Positions 1 through 7,686 of a stretch of 24,905 nucleotides of DNA are shown piece by piece. Source of the DNA: Oxalobacteraceae bacterium UBA6704 (GTDB lineage: Bacteria > Pseudomonadota > Gammaproteobacteria > Burkholderiales > Burkholderiaceae_D). The stretch is taken from the NCBI GenBank assembly GCA_002454505.1, contig DKJA01000127.1, forward strand, positions 1-24,905. The letters are read 5' to 3'. Below the pieces are notes generated by a model. The model worked only from the letters and a program-made list of their open reading frames with translations. It was not told where the DNA came from and did not search any database. The position numbers and the translations under genes were made by a program. Each line of letters begins with the position of its first letter. Position 1 is the stretch's first letter.

Positions 1-512
1 GGCAGGAAGGGGATGTGGATGAAGCCGCCGCGGATGGCAGGCCGCTCGCGCAGCGCGTGCATCAGGCCATAGAACACGTGGTTGCAGACGAAGGTGCCGG
101 CCGTCTGCGAGACCGAGGCCGGGATGCCCGCTTCGCGCAGCGCATGCACGATGGCCTTGATCGGCAGCGTCGAGAAATAGCCCACCGGACCGTCGGGCAC
201 GATGGCTTCATCGACCAGTTGCGCGCCGCGGTTGTCGGCGATCGGCGCATCGTCCACGTTGATCGCCACGCGTTCGACCGTGATGTCGTGCCGGCCGCCG
301 GCCTGCCCCACCGCGATGACGATGGATGGCTGCACTTCCGCGATTGCGTCGCGCAAGGTGTCGATTGCAGCGCCGAACACGCAGGGCAGCAGGCGCGCGA
401 CGATGTTGAAGCCGTCGCCCTGCACGCCATCGAGCGCGCGCACGGTCTCCCATGCGGGGTTGATGGTCTGCTGGTTGAAGGGCTCGAAGCCGGTCAGTAA
501 AACGGTTTTCAT
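1..512 (-). CDS. pcp: Pyrrolidone-carboxylate peptidase (pyroglutamyl-peptidase I), C-terminus cut by window edge
   Basis: This cytosolic cysteine peptidase removes N-terminal pyroglutamate (5-oxoproline) from peptides. The protein reads from ATG at 512 (MKTVLLTGFEPF, the family's typical opening) for about 170 residues to the window edge without a stop. The family is usually about 210-215 residues, so some 40 C-terminal residues lie outside. All three catalytic residues are visible: Glu80 in GGRHDITVERVA, Cys143 in TAGTFVCNHVFYG, and His166 in RGGFIHIPF. This matches the Glu81/Cys144/His168 triad known for the Bacillus enzyme. The start overlaps the stop of the upstream DUF979 gene by four bases (ATGA), so translation is probably coupled. 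The neighbourhood suggests release of pyroglutamate from peptides, or handling of substrates brought in by the two membrane proteins. Identification is firm; the link to the transporter is inference. Confidence 0.96.
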   Translation of the reverse strand, partial: MKTVLLTGFEPFNQQTINPAWETVRALDGVQGDGFNIVARLLPCVFGAAIDTLRDAIAEVQPSIVIAVGQAGGRHDITVERVAINVDDAPIADNRGAQLVDEAIVPDGPVGYFSTLPIKAIVHALREAGIPASVSQTAGTFVCNHVFYGLMHALRERPAIRGGFIHIPFL

Positions 513-1465
513 CGGTTCATCAGAAAATACAGCAGCGCGATATTCACGATCAGCAGCGGCAGCGCCGTGGGGATCTGCGCCTTGATCACGGCATTCTTGT
601 CCGGCAGCTCCAGCAGCGCCGCGGGAATGATGTTGAAGTTGGCTGCCATCGGCGTCATCAGCGTGCCGCAATAGGCGCTGAACATGCCGATCGCCGCCAT
701 CACGGCCGGATCGGCATGATACACCCCGACCAGCACGGGAATGCCCACGCCGCCCGTCATCACGGGGAAGGCGGCAAAGCCGTTACCCATCACGATCGTG
801 AACAGCGCCATGCCGACGCAGTAGACGGCCACCGCGACGATCTTCGTGTCCATCGCGATGTACGACGTGGTGAGGTGCGCCACCGCCTTGCCCACGCCGG
901 CCTCGGTGAACAGCAGCCCCAGTACGGCCAGCATGTGCGGCAGCACGAAGCCCCAGCTCATCGCATCGACGAGCCGGCGGCTTTCGCGCATGGCCTGCAC
1001 CGGCGTGGCCCGCGTCAGTGCGCAGGCCAGCGGCACCGCGATCATCGACGCGATGCCGAGGCTGACCAGCGTGGCCTGCTTCGGATCGAGCAGGAACAGG
1101 TCGCCGACCTTGACGTCCTTCAGCAGCGTGGAGCCGAGCATCGTCACGGCGGGAATCGCCAGCGCCGGCAGGAACAGTTGATGACCGAGGCGCGCGGCAC
1201 TCGTGCGCCGCGTTGCTTCCGGCAGCACGTCGGGCTTCCCGGCACGCACGCCACCGAAACCGGCCAGCAGCGCCATGACGACCATGATGCCGCCCGCCGC
1301 TTCCGGCGCCATCCGTTCGCCGGCGAGATAGATGGCGGCATACAGCGCCCAGAACAAGGCGGTGCTGTAGCGGCGGGGATTGGTCGGATCGACCAGCGAC
1401 ATCACCGCGACGGTGCCCAGCAGCGCGCCGACGACATAATAAAAAAACTCGAGCGTGAAGATCAC
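509..1465 (-). CDS. DUF979 family integral membrane protein (putative permease half)
   Basis: This hydrophobic protein of 318 residues has roughly nine or ten likely membrane segments. I chose GTG at 1465 because it overlaps the upstream DUF969 stop (GTGA) and gives VIFTLEFFYYVVGALLG as the N-terminus; in-frame sequence further upstream lies inside the DUF969 gene. The C-terminal half has glycine- and proline-rich re-entrant-like segments (MGNGFAAFPVMTGGVGIP and TPMAANFNIIPAALL), of the kind seen in ion-transporter-type permeases. DUF979 and DUF969 are known to occur as neighbours, often with pcp. Function is not established to my knowledge. The tight coupling with pcp suggests uptake of pyroglutamate or pyroglutamyl peptides, which is inference. 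The gene ends in a four-base overlap with pcp. Confidence 0.9.
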   Translation of the reverse strand: MIFTLEFFYYVVGALLGTVAVMSLVDPTNPRRYSTALFWALYAAIYLAGERMAPEAAGGIMVVMALLAGFGGVRAGKPDVLPEATRRTSAARLGHQLFLPALAIPAVTMLGSTLLKDVKVGDLFLLDPKQATLVSLGIASMIAVPLACALTRATPVQAMRESRRLVDAMSWGFVLPHMLAVLGLLFTEAGVGKAVAHLTTSYIAMDTKIVAVAVYCVGMALFTIVMGNGFAAFPVMTGGVGIPVLVGVYHADPAVMAAIGMFSAYCGTLMTPMAANFNIIPAALLELPDKNAVIKAQIPTALPLLIVNIALLYFLMNR

Positions 1466-2145
1466 CGGCGCGCTCCCAGGTAGACGTCCAGCCGGTGCAA
1501 GCGCCATGCGTGGATGATGAAGGCGGAGACGGCCGTCGGAATGCCCCACAGCGCCATGTGCAGCGGCTCGACTTCGATGCCCTCGCCGCGCAGGATCGTC
1601 TGCATCAGCACGATGGCGCCGAAGGCCACGAAGACGTCCTCGCCGAAGAACAGGCCCACGTTGTCCGTAGCCGCCGCCATGGCGCGCACGCGCATGCGGT
1701 GCTCTTCGGGCAGCGCGCCATGGACGCGCTCCGCCGCGCCCTCGGCCATCGGCGCGATCAGCGGACGCACCATCGTCGGATGGCCGCCGATCGACGTCAG
1801 GCCCATCGCCGCGGCCAGCTCGCGGATGGCCAGATAGACGATCAGCAGCCGCCCCGCCGTGGCCGAGCGCACGCGCGCGATCGCCGCCTGCGCATGCTCG
1901 CGCAGGCCGAAGCGCTCCAGCAGGCCGATGGCGGCCAGCGGCAGCAGCAGGATCATCGGCAGGTTGCGCGTCTTGACGAACGCCGTGCCCAGCGCCGCCA
2001 GCAATTCCAGCGGCGACATCAGCACCGAGAAACCGGTAACGACGCAGGCGGCAATCACCACCAGCACCGGATGCGCCCGCAGCAGGAAGCCCGCGACGAT
2101 GACGGCCACGCCCGCAAGCGGCCACAGATTGACGGCAGATTCCAT
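1462..2145 (-). CDS. DUF969 family integral membrane protein (putative permease half)
   Basis: This membrane protein of 227 residues opens MESAVNLWPLAGVAVIVAGF. The ATG at 2145 is preceded by GAGGA at a good distance; an open frame continues upstream to 2283 but only through repeat sequence, so it was not used. It has about five hydrophobic segments, and the conserved-looking stretch GLTSIGGHPTMVRPLIAPM (about residues 116-134) resembles a substrate-binding loop of secondary transporters. It is first of three coupled genes (DUF969, DUF979, pcp), each overlapping the next by four bases. The two DUF proteins probably form one split permease, which is inference. The promoter must lie in the 136 bases before the start, a stretch mostly filled by dispersed repeat; I could not identify it. 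Confidence 0.9.
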   Translation of the reverse strand: MESAVNLWPLAGVAVIVAGFLLRAHPVLVVIAACVVTGFSVLMSPLELLAALGTAFVKTRNLPMILLLPLAAIGLLERFGLREHAQAAIARVRSATAGRLLIVYLAIRELAAAMGLTSIGGHPTMVRPLIAPMAEGAAERVHGALPEEHRMRVRAMAAATDNVGLFFGEDVFVAFGAIVLMQTILRGEGIEVEPLHMALWGIPTAVSAFIIHAWRLHRLDVYLGARR

Positions 2146-2192
2146 CGGCTTCCTCGTGAAAAACGTGGCGCCATCATACTGAAAACCGGCCG

Positions 2193-2274
2193 AAAACCGG
2201 TGACAGGCTCCATTTGTTCGGCAATATTTCCCGAAAAATGGTCGGTCCGCCGCAGCGGTCTGTCCCCATTTTTC
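2193..2274. repeat. Intergenic dispersed repeat cluster A
   Basis: This lies between the TonB receptor 1 terminator and the DUF969 start. The 20-mer at 2193-2212 (AAAACCGGTGACAGGCTCCA) is identical to 9736-9755. The 15-mer at 2227-2241 (TTTCCCGAAAAATGG) is identical to 20655-20669, and the 17-mer at 2257-2273 (GGTCTGTCCCCATTTTT) to 20712-20728. GAAAAATGG (2233-2241) and CCATTTTTC (2266-2274) pair around a GC-rich loop, so the element can fold as a stem-loop. I associate such repeats with Oxalobacteraceae genomes; no transposase is nearby. Confidence 0.75.
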
Positions 2275-2281
2275 AGGCAAC

Positions 2282-2306
2282 AAAAAGCCCCGCGCGGAGG
2301 CGGGGC
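2282..2306 (-). terminator. Rho-independent terminator of TonB receptor 1
   Basis: A perfect 7-bp stem (GCCCCGC at 2287-2293 with GCGGGGC at 2300-2306) closes a 6-base loop. On the minus strand it is followed by a run of five T (2282-2286). It begins about 20 bases after the stop codon of the receptor at 2326 and separates it from the DUF969 operon. Confidence 0.85.
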
Positions 2307-2325
2307 GGATGGGGCGGGCTGGCGG

Positions 2326-4584
2326 TCAGAAATTCATGCGGAACTGCACGCCATACGTGCGCGGCTCGTTCAGGATGCCCGTCATGTTGTTGAAGTCGAT
2401 CGCGCCGACGGACTGCACTTCATCGGTGATGTTGCGGCCATACAGGGCCAGGTCGTACTTGCCGTCGCCCCATTTGTAGCCGACGCGCAGGCCGCCTTCC
2501 AGCAGGTCCTTGGCCTTGTACTCGACCGCTTCGTACAGGAAGAAGTTATACGACGAGCGGTACGACCAGTCGGTGAACGCATACAGCTCGCCGTTGGCGA
2601 CCGGGGCCGAGTACTTCAGCGTGAAGTTGTGCTGCCATTCCGGCGCGCGCGGCAGCGGGTTGCCGTCGATCAGCGCGACGCGGCTGCCGCCCACGAACGA
2701 CACCGGGTTCGTCACCGTGCAGCCGCCGCCGCATGGCAGCACGAACAGGCTGGCGTCCTTGATCTCGGTGTCGTTGTAGCTGGAGCCGAACGTGACGCTC
2801 CAGTTTTCCGACAGGTTGGCCTGCAGGTCCAGCTCGACGCCCTGGCCGACCGCCTTGTCCGCGTTCAGCAACTGGTTCATGTTGATCGAACCGCTGCCGG
2901 CCGTCAGCTGCTTGTCCTTGACGCGGTAGTGAAAGGCGGTGGCGGACAGCCGCGCGCGGCGGTCGAACAGGTCCTGCTTGATCCCCGCCTCGTACGAGAA
3001 CACCTTCTCGGCGCCGGCCATCGACGGCAGGCTGGTCAGGTCGTTCAGCCGGCCCTGCATCGACGGCGCGCGGTAGCCCGTCGCCACGCGGGCAAACACA
3101 TTGGTGTCCTTGTCGATCACGTAGGTGCCGGAGACGTCCCAGCTGACATTGCTGGAATCGTCGCTGAGCGGCAGGTAGGTGCGGCCCGTCGTTTCGATGC
3201 GCTGCGCAACGAAGTCCTTCTTGTCGCTCGTGTAGCGCAGGCCGCCGCGCAGTTTCAGGCGGTCGTTGACGGCGTAGTTGACGGAGCCGAAGGCCGCCCA
3301 CGACTTGGCGTTCTGCGTCTGCGTCGCGTAGTTCGGCGATTGCGGATTACCCGGCGACAGCGAGTCGAAGCCGATACTGTCGATGGTGATGTCCTCTTTG
3401 AAATAGAACACGCCGGCGATCCACTGCAGCGGGCCCTTGCCGTTCGACTCGACGCGGAACTCCTGCGACAGCTGCTTGTGATCGGGGATCAGGTCGGCCG
3501 TCTCGACGACGAACGGAATCGGGCCAGGACCATACGGCGGCGCATACACGGCGCCGTAGCCGCCATCGACGTCGGCGCGGCTGAAGAACTCCAGCTTTTC
3601 GTAGCCGGTGATCGAGTGCAGCGTCACGCCGTCCAGTTCCCACCGCAGGCGCATGTTGGCGCCCTTGTTCTTCAGGTGCTGCTCGTTGATGCCGTCCGTC
3701 GGGTAGCTGCCGTAGTCGAAGTTGTCGACCAGGTCGTTGGTGCCCGTCTTCAGGATATTGGCGCGGAACAGCGATGCGGTGCCGTCCATGTCGCGGCCAT
3801 GCACATTGAACAGCGCGGAGAAGTTCGCGGTGGGTTTGACCAGCACCTGCAGCCGCGCCGCGTTGTCCTTGTAGCCTTCGAAATCGCGCGTGCCGGTCGG
3901 CCGGTCGTTGTGCACGCGGTTGTCGCGGTGCTGGGAAAGACCGGCAAAGCGCACCGCCACCGTGTCGCTGACGGGGAAGTTGTAGGCGCCATCCACGTTT
4001 TTCACGCCGTCCTTGCCGAAGCCGGCGGCCAGGTAGCCTTCCTGCTTGAACACGGGCTTGGCGGAATCGAACTTGATGACGCCGGCCGGCGAGTTGCGGC
4101 CGAACAGCGTGCCCTGCGGACCGCGCAGCACTTCCACCTGGTCCACGTCGAACACGGGGAAGCCCTTCAGCATCGGGTTTTCCTGGACGATGTCGTCCAT
4201 CACGAGGCCGACCGGCTGCGACGCGTTCAGGTCGAAGTCGGTATTGCCGAGCCCGCGGATATAGAAGCGGGGAAAGGTGCGGCCGTAGTCGGACTCGATG
4301 CTGACCGACGGCGAGCGGCCGGACAGGAAACGGATGTCCTGGCCGCCGGTGGTCAGCACGTCCAGCTTTTCGCCCTTGACGGTGGCGATCGACATCGGCA
4401 CGTCCTTGATGTTCTCAGCGCGGCGCTGGGCCGTGACGATGACCTGCTCCAGCTGGCCGGGCTGGGTTTTCTCGACGGCCGCGGCGTCCGCCGGCGGGGC
4501 TTCCTGCGCGGACGCGAGCGGGAATGCAGCGGCGATGGCCAGCGCCATCAGGGTTTGCGTGGCGAGGCGTGCGGTGTCGTTCAT
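2326..4584 (-). CDS. TonB-dependent outer-membrane receptor 1
   Basis: This 752-residue outer-membrane beta-barrel receptor is powered by TonB-ExbBD. The ATG at 4584 gives a signal peptide of about 26 residues (MNDTARLATQTLMALAIAAA then ASA/QE); in-frame sequence further upstream was ignored because it only adds a non-signal extension. A TonB-box-like stretch (EQVIVTA, residues 46-52) precedes a plug domain with RFYIRGLG, VEVLRGPQGTLFGRNSPAGVI and related motifs (about 60-180). The rest is alternating barrel sequence ending in an aromatic residue (FRMNF), as expected for outer-membrane insertion. A CGGGC cysteine pair lies in a probable extracellular loop. It is a single-gene transcript with its own terminator. 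Substrate is unknown: the plug type is common among siderophore- and organic-substrate receptors, and its position beside both the pcp operon and the nucleoside importer does not decide between them. Confidence 0.95.
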   Translation of the reverse strand: MNDTARLATQTLMALAIAAAFPLASAQEAPPADAAAVEKTQPGQLEQVIVTAQRRAENIKDVPMSIATVKGEKLDVLTTGGQDIRFLSGRSPSVSIESDYGRTFPRFYIRGLGNTDFDLNASQPVGLVMDDIVQENPMLKGFPVFDVDQVEVLRGPQGTLFGRNSPAGVIKFDSAKPVFKQEGYLAAGFGKDGVKNVDGAYNFPVSDTVAVRFAGLSQHRDNRVHNDRPTGTRDFEGYKDNAARLQVLVKPTANFSALFNVHGRDMDGTASLFRANILKTGTNDLVDNFDYGSYPTDGINEQHLKNKGANMRLRWELDGVTLHSITGYEKLEFFSRADVDGGYGAVYAPPYGPGPIPFVVETADLIPDHKQLSQEFRVESNGKGPLQWIAGVFYFKEDITIDSIGFDSLSPGNPQSPNYATQTQNAKSWAAFGSVNYAVNDRLKLRGGLRYTSDKKDFVAQRIETTGRTYLPLSDDSSNVSWDVSGTYVIDKDTNVFARVATGYRAPSMQGRLNDLTSLPSMAGAEKVFSYEAGIKQDLFDRRARLSATAFHYRVKDKQLTAGSGSINMNQLLNADKAVGQGVELDLQANLSENWSVTFGSSYNDTEIKDASLFVLPCGGGCTVTNPVSFVGGSRVALIDGNPLPRAPEWQHNFTLKYSAPVANGELYAFTDWSYRSSYNFFLYEAVEYKAKDLLEGGLRVGYKWGDGKYDLALYGRNITDEVQSVGAIDFNNMTGILNEPRTYGVQFRMNF

Positions 4585-4697
4585 GGCGGCGGCGTCCTGT
4601 CGAGTTGTTGGTATAAGGGAAACAGAAGCCGATGCTAGCATGAAAGAATGTGACCGGAAATCACGGCCTCGCGAAATAAATTCAGAGGTTTCCGATA

Positions 4698-4749
4698 TAA
4701 ATAGCTTAATAAAAAGGTATTTGTCATACTAATCAGCCGGATGCATAGT
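4698..4749 (-). promoter_or_regulatory. Candidate promoter and palindromic operator for TonB receptor 1
   Basis: On the minus strand a -35-like ATGACA (4722-4727, 5 of 6 matches) is followed after 18 bases by a weak -10-like TATTTA (4698-4703), in the AT-rich stretch about 110 bases before the start codon. Directly upstream of the -35 is an imperfect 22-bp palindrome at 4728-4749 (ACTA..CA.CCGG.TG..TAGT, 16 of 22 positions symmetric), placed where an activator would bind. The -10 is poor, so the assignment is tentative. Confidence 0.35.
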
Positions 4750-5040
4750 GTCCTGCTGGGCTGGGAAGGGCCTGTCATGCGGCTGTCATAGTGCCGCCGC
4801 GGTTTCGCCGGGAAAGCCGGTGCCATGCGATACGGTGAAAAAGCAACACCAGCGGGTGCCACGGCCGCAGGTGCCGCTGTTGCTGGCACGCGACAGGAGG
4901 CTGCCGCCATCGACCAAAGGTTAAAAAACGGCAGCGATGAAAAAATCCGAAATGACCGGGGCAATACGGCAGAGTTGGTTGGCGGCGGAGCGCCAGGCGG
5001 TAACAAGCGGTAGCGATCTACATGTTTTGCCCGCAAAAAC

Positions 5041-5064
5041 TATACAATAACGAACTTCCAGGAG
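5041..5064 (+). promoter_or_regulatory. Candidate -10 box and ribosome-binding site of the BMP importer operon
   Basis: TATACAAT at 5041-5048 resembles a -10 element, but no good -35 lies 16-18 bases upstream. A clear Shine-Dalgarno AGGAG at 5060-5064 sits 7 bases before the ATG at 5072 and fixes that start. If the -10 is real the leader is only about 20 bases. Confidence 0.4.
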
Positions 5065-5071
5065 CCTTTTC

Positions 5072-6067
5072 ATGAAAATCAAACAACTTTCCATGATGAT
5101 CGCTGCAGTTGCGGTATCGGCCAGCGCATTCGCGGCCAACCCGAAGCTGGGCATCGTCTATGACGCCGGCGGCAAGTTCGACAAGTCGTTCAACCAGTCC
5201 GCTTTCGAAGGCGCCACGCGCTTCAAGAAGGATACCGGCATCAACTTCATCGAAGTGCAGGCTTCCTCCGATACGCAGGCCGAACAGGTGCTGCGCGGAC
5301 TGGCCCGCAAGAAGCTCGACCTGATCGCATCGATCGGCTTCGCGCAAACGCAGGCAGTGCAGAAGGTGGCGAAGGAATTCCCGAATGTGCGTTTCGTGCT
5401 GATCGACGGCGTTGCACAGGGTAACAACGTCAATTCGGTGACGTTCAAGGAAGAAGAAGGTTCCTACCTGGTCGGCGTGGCCGCTGCGCTGGCATCGAAA
5501 TCGAAGAAGCTGGGCTTCATCGGCGGCATCGACATCCCGCTGATCCGCACGTTTGCCTGCGGTTACTCGCAAGGGGCGAAAGCCACCGACAAAGGTGCCA
5601 CGATCGTGCAGAACATGGTCGGCACCACGTCGGCCGCGTGGAACGATCCGGCCAAGGGCGGCGAACTGGCCCGCTCCCAGTTCGAGCGCGGCGTGGACGT
5701 CGTGTTTGCCGTGGCCGGCGGTTCCGGCATGGGCACACTGCAGATGGCCAAGGAAAAAGGCAAGCTGGCGATCGGCGTCGATTCGAACCAGAACGCGCTG
5801 TATCCGGGCACGATGCTGACGTCGATGGTCAAGCGCGTCGACAACGCCGTGTACGACAGCTTCACGGCGATGAAGAACGGCACGTGGAAGGGCGGCATCA
5901 CGGCGAAGGGCATCAAGGAAGGCGGCGTCGACTGGGCGCTGGATGCCAACAACCGCAAGCTGATCACGCCGGACATCGAAAAGAAAGTGCTGGGTGCCCG
6001 CAAGGACATCATCGACGGCAAGATCAAGGTCATCGACATCCGTTCGGGCACTGCCTGCCCGGTCTGA
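5072..6067 (+). CDS. BMP-family periplasmic nucleoside-type substrate-binding protein
   Basis: This 331-residue binding protein belongs to the basic-membrane-protein (BMP/PnrA-like) family, which delivers purine nucleosides to ABC importers in characterised cases. A cleavable signal peptide (MKIKQLSMMIAAVAVSASAFA then ANPK) has no lipobox cysteine, so the mature protein should be freely periplasmic rather than a lipoprotein as in many family members. Family hallmarks include GIVYDAGGKFDKSFNQSAFEG (split here as GIVYDAGGKFDKSF and NQSAFEG, about residues 27-47), then FVLIDGVAQGNNVNSVTF and GSYLVGVAAALASKSKKLGF. It is first in the operon, with a good AGGAG site. A hairpin just after the stop probably makes it more abundant than the downstream ATPase and permeases. 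Exact ligand (nucleoside, nucleobase or other) cannot be read from the sequence, but the surrounding purine genes favour nucleosides. Confidence 0.93.
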   Translation: MKIKQLSMMIAAVAVSASAFAANPKLGIVYDAGGKFDKSFNQSAFEGATRFKKDTGINFIEVQASSDTQAEQVLRGLARKKLDLIASIGFAQTQAVQKVAKEFPNVRFVLIDGVAQGNNVNSVTFKEEEGSYLVGVAAALASKSKKLGFIGGIDIPLIRTFACGYSQGAKATDKGATIVQNMVGTTSAAWNDPAKGGELARSQFERGVDVVFAVAGGSGMGTLQMAKEKGKLAIGVDSNQNALYPGTMLTSMVKRVDNAVYDSFTAMKNGTWKGGITAKGIKEGGVDWALDANNRKLITPDIEKKVLGARKDIIDGKIKVIDIRSGTACPV

Positions 6068-6086
6068 TTTCCCGACCCACCATCGA

Positions 6087-6123
6087 AACGCGCCGCTGGG
6101 GCCATGCTCCCGCGGCGCGTTTT
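6087..6123 (+). terminator. Terminator-like hairpin between binding protein and ABC ATPase genes
   Basis: A perfect 10-bp stem (AACGCGCCGC at 6087-6096 with GCGGCGCGTT at 6112-6121) can be extended inward by GGG/CCC and is followed by TTTT (6120-6123). It lies 19 bases after the binding-protein stop and 36 bases before the ATPase start. It probably causes partial termination or protects the upstream mRNA, giving excess binding protein over transporter. Confidence 0.75.
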
Positions 6124-6159
6124 CAGTAACTGAGTCAAGTAAAAATCACCGAAAATCCT

Positions 6160-7686
6160 ATGCAGCCAGCAGTAGAATTCCGCAGCATCTCCAAGCATTT
6201 CGGGGCTGTGAAGGCGAATACGGACGTCAGCTTCTCGATCGCGAAAGGGGCTATCCACGGCCTCGTCGGCGAGAACGGGGCCGGCAAGTCGACCCTGATG
6301 AGCATCCTGTACGGCTACTATCACGCCGACAGCGGCGAGATCCTGCTCGACGGCCAGGTCCGCAAGATTCCTTCCAGCCAGGAAGCGATCCGCCTGGGCA
6401 TCGGCATGGTGCACCAGCACTTCATGCTGGTCGAGAACATGACGGTGCTCGACAACGTGATGCTGGGTACCGAAGGCGGCTTCCGCCTGGCGGCGCACCG
6501 GCGCGAAGCGGAACAGAAGCTGCGCGAGATCTGCGACCGCTACCGCCTCGACGTCGATCCGCTCGCCACGATCCACGACCTGTCGGTGGGCGCGCAGCAG
6601 CGCGTGGAGATCCTCAAGCAGATCTACCGCAGCGCCAACATCCTGATCCTCGACGAGCCGACGGCCGTGCTGACGGCGCAGGAAACCGCGTCGCTGTTCG
6701 AGATCCTGCGGCTGTTCAAGGAACAGGGCAAGACGATCATCCTGATCACGCACAAGCTGCAGGAAATCATGGACATCACGGACACCGTGACCGTGATGCG
6801 AGCCGGCCGCGTGGTCGGCGCGGTGCAGACGAGCGAGACGTCGAAGGAAGCGCTGGCCAACCTGATGGTGGGCCGCCCCATCGAGAACAACCTGCCGCGC
6901 GGCGCCTACAATCCGGGCCAGCCGGTGCTGGACGTGAAGGGCCTGCAGCTGAAGGATGCCAACGGCGTCGCGCTGCTCGAGGACATCGCCTTCAACCTGC
7001 GCGCCGGCGAGATCGTCGCCATCGCGGGCGTGTCCGGCAATGGCCAGAGCGAGCTGATGGAAATCCTGTCCGGCATGCGCCTGCCCACCGCCGGTTCGGC
7101 GGACTTCGAAGGCAAGCCGCTGCCATATAAACGTCACGATGCCGACGGCCTGCCGCTGGTGTTCCGTCACCTGGGCATCGCCCACGTGCCGGAAGACCGC
7201 CTGCGCGACGGCGTCGTGAAGAACTTCAGCGTCATGCAGAACACCTTCCTCGGTTACCAGGACCACGTGAAGGGCCGCTGGGGCCTGATCGACTTCAAGG
7301 GCATCGCCGCCCGCTGCGCGGGCCTGTTGAAGGAGTTCGACGTGCGCCCGCCGAACCCGGACCTGCGCATCGGCCTGCTCTCCGGCGGGAACCAGCAGAA
7401 GGTCGTCATCGCCCGCGAGGTGCTGGCCAGGCCGAAGCTGATGCTGGTCGGCCAGCCGACCCGCGGCGTGGACATCGGCACCATCGAGGCGATCCATACG
7501 CAGCTGCTCGCGCTGCGCGATGCCGGCGTGGCGATCCTGCTCGTCTCCGTGGAGCTGGAAGAAGTCCGTGCGCTGGCCGACCGCATCCTCGTGATGTGCG
7601 GCGGCCGCATCACGGGCGAACTGAAAATTGAAGAATTCGACACCACCCGCATCGGCTTGCTGATGGGCGGGATGCACAAGACATGA
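6160..7686 (+). CDS. ABC transporter ATPase with two nucleotide-binding domains (nucleoside/sugar type)
   Basis: This 508-residue cytosolic ATPase fuses two ABC domains, as in the BMP-linked nucleoside importers and the sugar RbsA/MglA group. Domain 1 has Walker A GENGAGKS (residues 37-44), signature LSVGAQQ (141-147) and Walker B ILILDEP with D165-E166. Domain 2 has a degenerate Walker A (GVSGNGQSE from residue 290), an intact signature LSGGNQQ (407-413) and GQPTRGVD (431-438), where glycine-glutamine replaces the usual Asp-Glu. This domain is therefore probably poor at hydrolysis, which is common in the nucleoside subgroup. The start at 6160 follows the family N-terminus (VEFRSISKHFG); no strong Shine-Dalgarno is visible, which with the preceding hairpin suggests lower expression than the binding protein. 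The stop overlaps the first permease start (ATGA). It energises import by the two permeases. Confidence 0.95.
   Translation: MQPAVEFRSISKHFGAVKANTDVSFSIAKGAIHGLVGENGAGKSTLMSILYGYYHADSGEILLDGQVRKIPSSQEAIRLGIGMVHQHFMLVENMTVLDNVMLGTEGGFRLAAHRREAEQKLREICDRYRLDVDPLATIHDLSVGAQQRVEILKQIYRSANILILDEPTAVLTAQETASLFEILRLFKEQGKTIILITHKLQEIMDITDTVTVMRAGRVVGAVQTSETSKEALANLMVGRPIENNLPRGAYNPGQPVLDVKGLQLKDANGVALLEDIAFNLRAGEIVAIAGVSGNGQSELMEILSGMRLPTAGSADFEGKPLPYKRHDADGLPLVFRHLGIAHVPEDRLRDGVVKNFSVMQNTFLGYQDHVKGRWGLIDFKGIAARCAGLLKEFDVRPPNPDLRIGLLSGGNQQKVVIAREVLARPKLMLVGQPTRGVDIGTIEAIHTQLLALRDAGVAILLVSVELEEVRALADRILVMCGGRITGELKIEEFDTTRIGLLMGGMHKT

Larger units (their letters stand above)
4585..5071. other. Divergent intergenic region between TonB receptor 1 and the BMP importer
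   Basis: These 487 bases hold no convincing gene. The left part (about 4666-4735) is unusually AT-rich for this window and probably carries the receptor promoter. The right part is GC-rich, with an imperfect hairpin at 4842-4884 (AGCAACA pairs with TGTTGCT, then GCGG with CCGC after a bulge) of unknown role. A short open frame at 4825-5013 (62 residues) has no visible ribosome-binding site and no recognisable domain, so I did not call it. Confidence 0.7.

Noticed and set aside
1495..4638. Very long plus-strand open frame (1047 codons) across the DUF969 and TonB receptor 1 region
   Set aside because: It is antisense to clear, domain-bearing genes, is rich in Arg/His/Val typical of a shadow of GC-rich coding sequence, and has no recognisable domain.
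4651..4664. CRP-like TGTGA...TCAC sequence upstream of TonB receptor 1
   Set aside because: The half-sites are 7 rather than 6 bases apart and the inner bases do not match, so it is not a credible CRP site.
4842..4884. Possible riboswitch hairpin upstream of the nucleoside-type importer
   Set aside because: It folds with an 11-bp bulged stem, but I cannot match it to any purine, xanthine or other known aptamer, and the transcription start is probably downstream of it.
4825..5013. Possible small gene of 62 codons before the BMP gene
   Set aside because: No ribosome-binding site and no recognisable domain; Gly/Ala-rich composition; overlaps the imperfect hairpin and probable leader or promoter region.
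5563..7677. Minus-strand open frame of 704 codons opposite the BMP and ABC ATPase genes
   Set aside because: It runs antisense through the binding-protein 3' end, the terminator hairpin and the entire ATPase gene, so it is a composition artefact.
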